From positions 1-28,653 of the forward strand of contig CALADS010000013.1 in the NCBI GenBank assembly GCA_937890825.1: a stretch of DNA of 28,653 bases. Direction: 5' to 3'. This stretch comes from an uncultured Bacteroides sp. (GTDB lineage: Bacteria > Bacteroidota > Bacteroidia > Bacteroidales > Bacteroidaceae). Every line of letters starts with the position of its first letter. Within the stretch, counting starts at the first letter, position 1. Under the pieces are notes generated by a model. It was given only the letters and a program-made list of their open reading frames with translations. It searched no databases and was not told the origin of the DNA. The position numbers and the translations under genes are program-made. Shown here in pieces: positions 24,215 to 28,653 of this stretch.

Positions 24215-24289
24215 GAAGCTGTTTATTTTTTTTAAACAGATTCTAAATACTGTGCAAGAAAATAAGCCCAAACAGCCTCTTAAGAATCT
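24212..24289 (+). promoter_or_regulatory. Alternative hairpins between the YhcH gene and glgB
   Basis: The segment 24212-24224 can pair with 24270-24282 over 12 of 13 positions. Part of the same 5' arm (CTGTTTA, 24219-24225) can instead pair with TAAACAG (24233-24239) around a loop of seven T. AGATTCT (24238-24244) can also pair with AGAATCT (24283-24289). The folds compete, which suits a leader or intercistronic control element of glgB; a role is not shown. Confidence 0.35.
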
Positions 24290-24309
24290 CACAAAAAAAA
24301 CGACCTTGT

Positions 24310-26319
24310 ATGGAAACACTGAAACTGATTAAGAACGACCCCTGGCTGGAGCCGTTTGCCGACGCTATCAACGGACGGCACCAACATGCCCTGAACAAAG
24401 AAGCCGAGCTGACCCGCAAAGGCAAGAACACCCTGGCCGACTTTGCCACCGGGCATCTCTACTTCGGTCTGCACCGCACGACCGACGGATGGATCTTCCG
24501 CGAATGGGCCCCACACGCCACGCAAATCTTCCTGGTGGGCACCTTCAACGGATGGAAGGAAATGAAGAAGTACAGCCTGAAGCGCAAAGCCGGCGGAAAC
24601 TGGGAAATCAAGCTCCCCGCCGATGCCCTGCACCACGGCGACCTCTACAAGCTGATGATTCACTGGGACGGCGGACAGGGAGAACGCATTCCTGCCTGGG
24701 CCAACCGCGTGGTGCAAGACGAGCAAACCAAAATCTTCAGCGCACAGGTATGGGCTCCGGAGAAACCCTATAAATTCAAGAAGCGCACCTTCAAGCCCCA
24801 CACCGGACCGCTGCTGATTTATGAATGCCACATCGGCATGGCCCAGCAGGAAGAGAAGGTGGGCAGCTACCGCGAATTTCAGGAAAAAGTACTGCCGCGC
24901 ATTGCCCGCGACGGCTATAACTGCATCCAGATTATGGCCATTCAGGAGCACCCCTACTACGGCAGTTTCGGTTACCATGTATCCAGCTTCTTCGCGGCTT
25001 CTTCGCGCTTCGGCACTCCCGAAGAACTGAAAGAACTGATCGATACCGCCCACAGCATGGGCATTGCCGTGATCATGGACATCGTACACTCTCATGCCGT
25101 GAAGAACGAGGTAGAGGGGCTGGGCAACTTTGCCGGCGACCCCTGCCAATACTTCTACCCGGGCGAACGCCGCGAACATCCGGCCTGGGACTCGCTGTGC
25201 TTCGACTATGGCAAGAACGAAGTGCTGCACTTCCTGCTGAGCAACTGTAAATACTGGCTGGAAGAATTCCATTTCGACGGCTTCCGCTTCGACGGTGTCA
25301 CCTCCATGCTCTACTACAGCCACGGCCTGGGCGAAGCTTTCTGCCACTATGCCGACTATTTCAACGGCCATCAGGACGACAACGCCATCTGCTACCTCAC
25401 CCTGGCCAACCGGCTGATTCATCAGGTGAACCCCAAAGCCATCACCATAGCCGAAGAGGTATCGGGCATGCCCGGACTGGCAGCCAAGTTCGAAGACGGC
25501 GGCTACGGATTCGACTACCGCATGGCCATGAACATCCCCGACTACTGGATCAAGACCATCAAGGAAAAGGTGGACGAAGACTGGAAACCCTCGAGCATGT
25601 TCTGGGAGGTGACCAACCGCCGCGCCGACGAGAAGACCATCTCGTATGCCGAAAGCCACGACCAAGCCCTGGTGGGCGACAAGACCATCATCTTCCGCCT
25701 GATAGATGCCGACATGTACTGGCACATGCAGAAGGGCGATGAAAACTATACCGTACACCGCGGCATAGCCCTGCACAAGATGATTCGCCTGCTCACAGCC
25801 AGCACCATCAACGGAGGCTACCTGAACTTCATGGGCAATGAATTCGGTCATCCGGAATGGATCGACTTCCCGCGCGAGGGCAACGGATGGTCGTGCAAGT
25901 ATGCCCGCCGCCAATGGGATCTGGTGGACAATACTAACCTGGCCTACCACTTCCTGGGCGATTTCGACGCCGCCATGCTGTCGGTTATCAAGGGAGTGAA
26001 GAACATACAGAACACGCCGGTGCAGGAAATCTGGCACAACGACGGCGACCAGGTATTGGCCTACATGCGCAAAGACCTGATATTCGTGTTCAACTTCAGC
26101 CCCACCCAGTCGTTTACCGACTACGGCTTCCTGGTACCTGCCGGCAAGTACGAAGTGATACTGAACACCGACAATCCGGCCTATGGCGGCTTCGGACTGA
26201 CCGACGACACGGTGCAGCACTTCACCCTGCACGACCCTCTGTATAAGAAAGAGAAGAAAGAGTGGCTGAAGCTCTATCTTCCGGCTCGTACAGCCATGGT
26301 GCTGAAGCGCGTGAAGTAG
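24310..26319 (+). CDS. glgB: 1,4-alpha-glucan branching enzyme, eukaryote-like GH13_8 type
   Basis: A 669-residue cytoplasmic enzyme that cuts alpha-1,4 chains of glycogen and reattaches them as alpha-1,6 branches. An N-terminal CBM48 module (about 45-150, with WIFREWAPHATQIFLVGTFNGW) precedes the GH13 barrel. Catalytic residues: GFRFDGVTSM (D328), TIAEEVSG (E382) and AESHDQ (D451). FDGVTSMLYYSHG and GNEFGHPEWIDFPREGNGW are the forms found in eukaryotic branching enzymes and the GH13_8 subfamily, unlike E. coli GlgB (GH13_9). A C-terminal beta domain follows. No glgA or glgC is within the window. A strong terminator lies 50 bp downstream. Confidence 0.95.
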   Translation: METLKLIKNDPWLEPFADAINGRHQHALNKEAELTRKGKNTLADFATGHLYFGLHRTTDGWIFREWAPHATQIFLVGTFNGWKEMKKYSLKRKAGGNWEIKLPADALHHGDLYKLMIHWDGGQGERIPAWANRVVQDEQTKIFSAQVWAPEKPYKFKKRTFKPHTGPLLIYECHIGMAQQEEKVGSYREFQEKVLPRIARDGYNCIQIMAIQEHPYYGSFGYHVSSFFAASSRFGTPEELKELIDTAHSMGIAVIMDIVHSHAVKNEVEGLGNFAGDPCQYFYPGERREHPAWDSLCFDYGKNEVLHFLLSNCKYWLEEFHFDGFRFDGVTSMLYYSHGLGEAFCHYADYFNGHQDDNAICYLTLANRLIHQVNPKAITIAEEVSGMPGLAAKFEDGGYGFDYRMAMNIPDYWIKTIKEKVDEDWKPSSMFWEVTNRRADEKTISYAESHDQALVGDKTIIFRLIDADMYWHMQKGDENYTVHRGIALHKMIRLLTASTINGGYLNFMGNEFGHPEWIDFPREGNGWSCKYARRQWDLVDNTNLAYHFLGDFDAAMLSVIKGVKNIQNTPVQEIWHNDGDQVLAYMRKDLIFVFNFSPTQSFTDYGFLVPAGKYEVILNTDNPAYGGFGLTDDTVQHFTLHDPLYKKEKKEWLKLYLPARTAMVLKRVK

Positions 26320-26368
26320 ATGTGAAGTAAAGAAGTAGACGTGAAGTAAAACAGAACAACCCTCCATC

Positions 26369-26417
26369 ATCAGCCTGCATGTCCGGGAATCTCTCCAGGC
26401 TTGCAGGCTGATTTTTT
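26369..26417 (+). terminator. Terminator of glgB
   Basis: A perfect 10-bp stem, TCAGCCTGCA (26370-26379) with TGCAGGCTGA (26402-26411), followed by six T (26412-26417). Confidence 0.9.
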
Positions 26418-26448
26418 GGGTATCAGGGCGTCATACCCCGCCATTTTT

Positions 26449-26484
26449 ATTGTCATTATTGTCACTATCGTCACTACTGTCACC
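26449..26484. repeat. Four copies of a 9-bp tandem repeat
   Basis: ATTGTCATT, ATTGTCACT, ATCGTCACT, ACTGTCACC in succession. It sits in the 350-bp gap between glgB and the VWA gene; no function is apparent. Confidence 0.75.
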
Positions 26485-26582
26485 GGCAACCCACTTTTCA
26501 GCGGACATACATACTTGCGCGACACCCACTGAAAGCTGCATACCGTCAACACATCATGCGAATTTCGTTGCTGCCAAGAAGC

Positions 26583-26657
26583 TCATCCATCTCTATAAAA
26601 TAAGTAAATTATTGAAAGAATGCCTTCAGCAATGCTTCCCACAATGGCTCCCCACAT
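26583..26657 (-). CDS. Candidate 24-residue membrane mini-protein
   Basis: An ATG at 26657, 10 bp after the VWA gene stop on the same strand, opens 24 codons: MWGAIVGSIAEGILSIIYLF then YRDG and a TGA. It is almost entirely one hydrophobic helix with small-residue spacing (GxxxG-like) and a charged tail, like known tiny membrane proteins or type I toxins. The rest of the gap shows no larger gene. Being so short, it could be chance. Confidence 0.35.
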   Translation of the reverse strand: MWGAIVGSIAEGILSIIYLFYRDG

Positions 26658-26667
26658 GGCTGGCTAT

Positions 26668-27408
26668 TTACGGTCTAACATTCAATTTGTCGTCTTTCGT
26701 TTCCTCGGCTGTTGCTTCTTCGTCAAAGTAATGGTCCGAAGCTTGCCGCAGCATGGCCTGACGGTCTTCGTCACACATCGACGGAGCGGCCATACAACAT
26801 ACTTGCACCTCGTTCATCCTGTCATAATAGCGCATACGACTGTTGCGCTCATGTAAAAACATTTCTTCCGTTCCGGCATCATCCTGCTGAAATTCCAGGG
26901 CGTTGTCGATGCAGTAGCGCTGAGCCGTTTCCACCACGTCAATGTTGGCACCGATGAAGTTGAAATTCCAGCCCATTTCCTTCAAGGCTTCAATCATGCA
27001 GGCTACCTTTTCGGTCGTGTATTTTTCGGAGGAATTCTCTTCTCCATCCGTGATGATGGTCACACTGCCGATAGCATTTTCTGCACGTCGTACGATGGCT
27101 TTCAGATCAGCTAAGGTCGAACCGACGGCATCATTCAGCGGGGTAGATCCCCAAGGATCGTAGTCGTCCGAAGTGATGTGTTTCACGTTCTCCACCGGCT
27201 GGTTCTTGAACAGGTAGCGGGAAGGGCGGCTTCCTCTGCTTTGGAAAGCATAAATGCTCACAAAGTGTTCTTGTGTTCCTACATATTTCTCTTGTGCACT
27301 GCGGATGGTATTGAGGGTTTCGTTGCATCCGTTGAGGGTCTGTCGGGTCACGCAACCCATCGATCCGCTTTCGTCCAAAATAATCAGGTTGTAAATTTGC
27401 TGTTTCAT
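26668..27408 (-). CDS. von Willebrand factor A-domain protein
   Basis: A 246-residue cytoplasmic protein built around one VWA domain. The metal-ion-dependent adhesion site is complete: LDESGSMG (D12, S14, S16), GSTPLND (T89) and ITDGEEN (D121). The C-terminal third (about 170-246) is helical and acidic. There is no signal peptide. Proteins of this type bind partners through Mg2+ and often serve as assembly or signalling factors; the partner is unknown. I prefer the ATG at 27408 to one four codons upstream because MKQQIYNLIILDESGSM is the natural start. The Nudix regulator gene lies 94 bp upstream on the same strand, so a shared transcript is likely. Confidence 0.85.
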   Translation of the reverse strand: MKQQIYNLIILDESGSMGCVTRQTLNGCNETLNTIRSAQEKYVGTQEHFVSIYAFQSRGSRPSRYLFKNQPVENVKHITSDDYDPWGSTPLNDAVGSTLADLKAIVRRAENAIGSVTIITDGEENSSEKYTTEKVACMIEALKEMGWNFNFIGANIDVVETAQRYCIDNALEFQQDDAGTEEMFLHERNSRMRYYDRMNEVQVCCMAAPSMCDEDRQAMLRQASDHYFDEEATAEETKDDKLNVRP

Positions 27409-27502
27409 AGTCTCATACATTTAAAAGGGTTCATACTTCATTTATCGGTTGCAGAGTTTCCTATTCCGGACGCGTGCACTCGTCAGTGAAAAGAAAGCCT
27501 CT

Positions 27503-28303
27503 TTAGAAATCGAACGGGTTTCGTTTTGATTCGCTTTCATCCATTTCTTCGAAGTTCTGCTCGTTGAAACGGAATTTCTGGGTAGGCGTTTTGCTTTTGG
27601 GGGGCTTCGAGGTCCAGGTGACCTTCATCATCGGAGCAGGTGTACAATCGGCCATACAGCAGTCATCCAGGCCGTCATCCGCTTCATTTTGAGTGACCTT
27701 TTTCTCACTTTCGTTTTCCAGCAGACCGGAGGCCAGCGCCTTGCGGTAGAAGTTTCGTCGGTCGTAGCTGCGTCCGCTAATGAGTTCATACACCCGCTGT
27801 AGGTCGCCCATGGTAAACTGCTCATCCAGTAGTCGGAAGGCAATGGGGCTCACTTTTAGTTTGTCTTTCAAATGTTCCCGTGCCTGGGTGATGATGTCCT
27901 CGTGGTCGAAAGCCAGGGGAGGCAGCTCGTCCACTTCGAACCACGAAGCGCGGGCGGCATCGTCACCGGCCAGAATGCGATAGTCGGTCTGGCGCACCAA
28001 GGCATAAAAAGCCACGGTGATGACCCGTTCGCGCGGGTCGCGGTCCACGGTACTGAACACCCGGAACTGCTCCAGATAGACATCCTTCACATGGGTTTCT
28101 TCATACAGTTCGCGGGCGGCACCTTCTTCCACCGTCTCGTCCATCTTCAGGAATCCGCCCGGCAGAGCCCAGCTTCCTTTATAAGGTTCCAGTCCGCGTT
28201 CTATCAACAGAATGTGCAACCGTTTGCCGTCGAAACCGAAGATGACACAGTCGGTAGTCACGGCCGGGTGCGGGTATTTATAGCAATACTTGTTCTCTTC
28301 CAT
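27503..28303 (-). CDS. Nudix-domain, NrtR-like transcriptional regulator
   Basis: A 266-residue protein joining an N-terminal Nudix domain (about 12-140) to a winged-helix DNA-binding region (about 155-205, FRLLDEQFTMGDLQRVYELI then DRRNFYRKALASGLL), the architecture of NrtR-family repressors of NAD or sugar metabolism. The Nudix box GGFLKMDETVEEGAARELYEET keeps the Glu residues, but the Gly expected after EET is H71. The tail (about 207-266) is unusual, with DDCCMADC cysteines and Lys/Pro-rich sequence. Upstream is a complete promoter and two 17-bp operator-like palindromes. Its effector and targets are unknown; autoregulation is inferred. VWA lies downstream. Confidence 0.9.
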   Translation of the reverse strand: MEENKYCYKYPHPAVTTDCVIFGFDGKRLHILLIERGLEPYKGSWALPGGFLKMDETVEEGAARELYEETHVKDVYLEQFRVFSTVDRDPRERVITVAFYALVRQTDYRILAGDDAARASWFEVDELPPLAFDHEDIITQAREHLKDKLKVSPIAFRLLDEQFTMGDLQRVYELISGRSYDRRNFYRKALASGLLENESEKKVTQNEADDGLDDCCMADCTPAPMMKVTWTSKPPKSKTPTQKFRFNEQNFEEMDESESKRNPFDF

Positions 28304-28341
28304 ATTATCTATTCGAATAGGTTCATTGATTAATCATGCTG

Positions 28342-28373
28342 CAAATATAATGCGTTAAAATGACGCAAGCAAA
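28342..28373 (-). promoter_or_regulatory. Complete -33/-7 promoter of the Nudix regulator
   Basis: On the minus strand TTTG (28373-28370), 20 bases, then TATATTTG (28349-28342): the full TTTG-N20-TAnnTTTG Bacteroidota promoter, 38 bp before the ATG. Operator copy 1 (28351-28367) fills the spacer. Confidence 0.75.
28351..28367. promoter_or_regulatory. Operator-like palindrome, copy 1
   Basis: TGCGTTAAAATGACGCA: half-sites TGCGT and ACGCA around seven bases, inside the promoter spacer of the Nudix regulator. Binding would block RNA polymerase. Confidence 0.65.
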
Positions 28374-28378
28374 TTATA

Positions 28379-28395
28379 TGTGTTAAATCTACGCA
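28379..28395. promoter_or_regulatory. Operator-like palindrome, copy 2
   Basis: TGTGTTAAATCTACGCA matches copy 1 at 13 of 17 positions in the same orientation, 28 bp further upstream and just beyond the -33 box. It is also upstream of the plus-strand box at 28438. Confidence 0.6.
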
Positions 28396-28437
28396 TTTTT
28401 ATTTGTTGCTATGCAAAAAGACTGCGTACCGGCAGGC

Positions 28438-28445
28438 TAACTTTG
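28438..28445 (+). promoter_or_regulatory. -7 box facing the right edge
   Basis: TAACTTTG, exact TAnnTTTG, without a clear -33 TTTG. It would drive a transcript through the small ORF at 28464 into the XRE-type gene. Confidence 0.4.
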
Positions 28446-28463
28446 CAGCCGAAAAAGAAATAA

Positions 28464-28529
28464 ATGAATGAAATCATGCAAAGATGTTTGCTTATAATCT
28501 CGTTAATTAGTATATTTGGCATATTATAA
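28464..28529 (+). CDS. Possible 21-residue hydrophobic peptide
   Basis: A start MNEIMQRC followed by a run LLIISLISIFGIL and a TAA stop. It lies 18 bp after a -7 box and 42 bp before the XRE-type gene. It may be a leader peptide, a tiny membrane protein or chance. Confidence 0.2.
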   Translation: MNEIMQRCLLIISLISIFGIL

Positions 28530-28571
28530 CATGAATTAAATAGAATATTATTATATATTGCATAATATGTT

Positions 28572-28653
28572 ATGAAATATAGTTTTGATATTTTCGACAA
28601 AAATCCGGAGCGTTTGGCTAAAATACTAGCCGAGAACGCACGCAAACGAAGAC
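28572..28653 (+). CDS. XRE-type helix-turn-helix regulator, 5' end only
   Basis: The first 27 codons are visible before the window ends (MKYSFDIFDKNPERLAKILA, then ENARKRR). This resembles the N-terminus of Bacteroidales XRE-family regulators that often precede a HipA-like kinase, with the first helix of the DNA-binding domain beginning. The identification rests on this short segment; what follows cannot be seen. Confidence 0.55.
   Translation, partial: MKYSFDIFDKNPERLAKILAENARKRR

Noticed and set aside
24289..26370. Very long minus-strand open frame opposite glgB
   Set aside because: Same antisense artefact; the plus strand encodes a complete branching enzyme.

Overview
The window looks like the chromosome of a gut Bacteroidales bacterium, most likely Bacteroides or Phocaeicola. 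Many genes are preceded by the Bacteroidota -7 promoter box TAnnTTTG, purine-rich ribosome binding sites are almost absent, and the gene families (DUF4301, NrtR-type Nudix regulator, eukaryote-like branching enzyme, divergent Rel) fit that group. Assignments come from reading the sequence; no database search was run.

Layout. 1-640: an in-frame 32-bp direct repeat, then sequence with no convincing gene. 641-2939: a WYL regulator divergent from the RNA ligase RtcB. 2940-3398: a decayed uracil-DNA-glycosylase-like gene. 3399-7425: an AT-rich three-gene cassette: a MORN-repeat protein ending in an AHH-type nuclease domain, a probable immunity protein, and a zinc-ribbon/transmembrane/OmpA protein, closed by a terminator. 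7775-10731: S41 peptidase and MATE exporter. 10874-13636 (minus): purT and a DUF4301 protein. 13798-16442: a Rel-type (p)ppGpp synthetase and DgkA. 16418-18900 (minus): MFS transporter, panB and a HAD phosphatase. 19013-20421: a ThiE/TenI-like protein coupled to thiD. 20538-23074: patatin-like hydrolase and a GH13 alpha-amylase. 23129-23767: an array that seems to duplicate a terminator arm, a 78-residue minus-strand gene and a probable small RNA. 23768-26319: YhcH-family protein and glycogen branching enzyme. 26583-28303 (minus): a tiny membrane peptide, a VWA protein and a Nudix-winged-helix regulator. 28572 to the right edge: start of an XRE-type regulator.

How the parts relate. Most of the window is core metabolism: purine, pantothenate and thiamine synthesis, glycogen/alpha-glucan metabolism and the stringent response. 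The low-GC 3.4-7.4 kb cassette stands out as acquired and reads as a polymorphic toxin/immunity locus. The best regulatory signal is upstream of the Nudix regulator, where two near-identical 17-bp imperfect palindromes sit on a complete TTTG-N20-TAnnTTTG promoter, which suggests autorepression.
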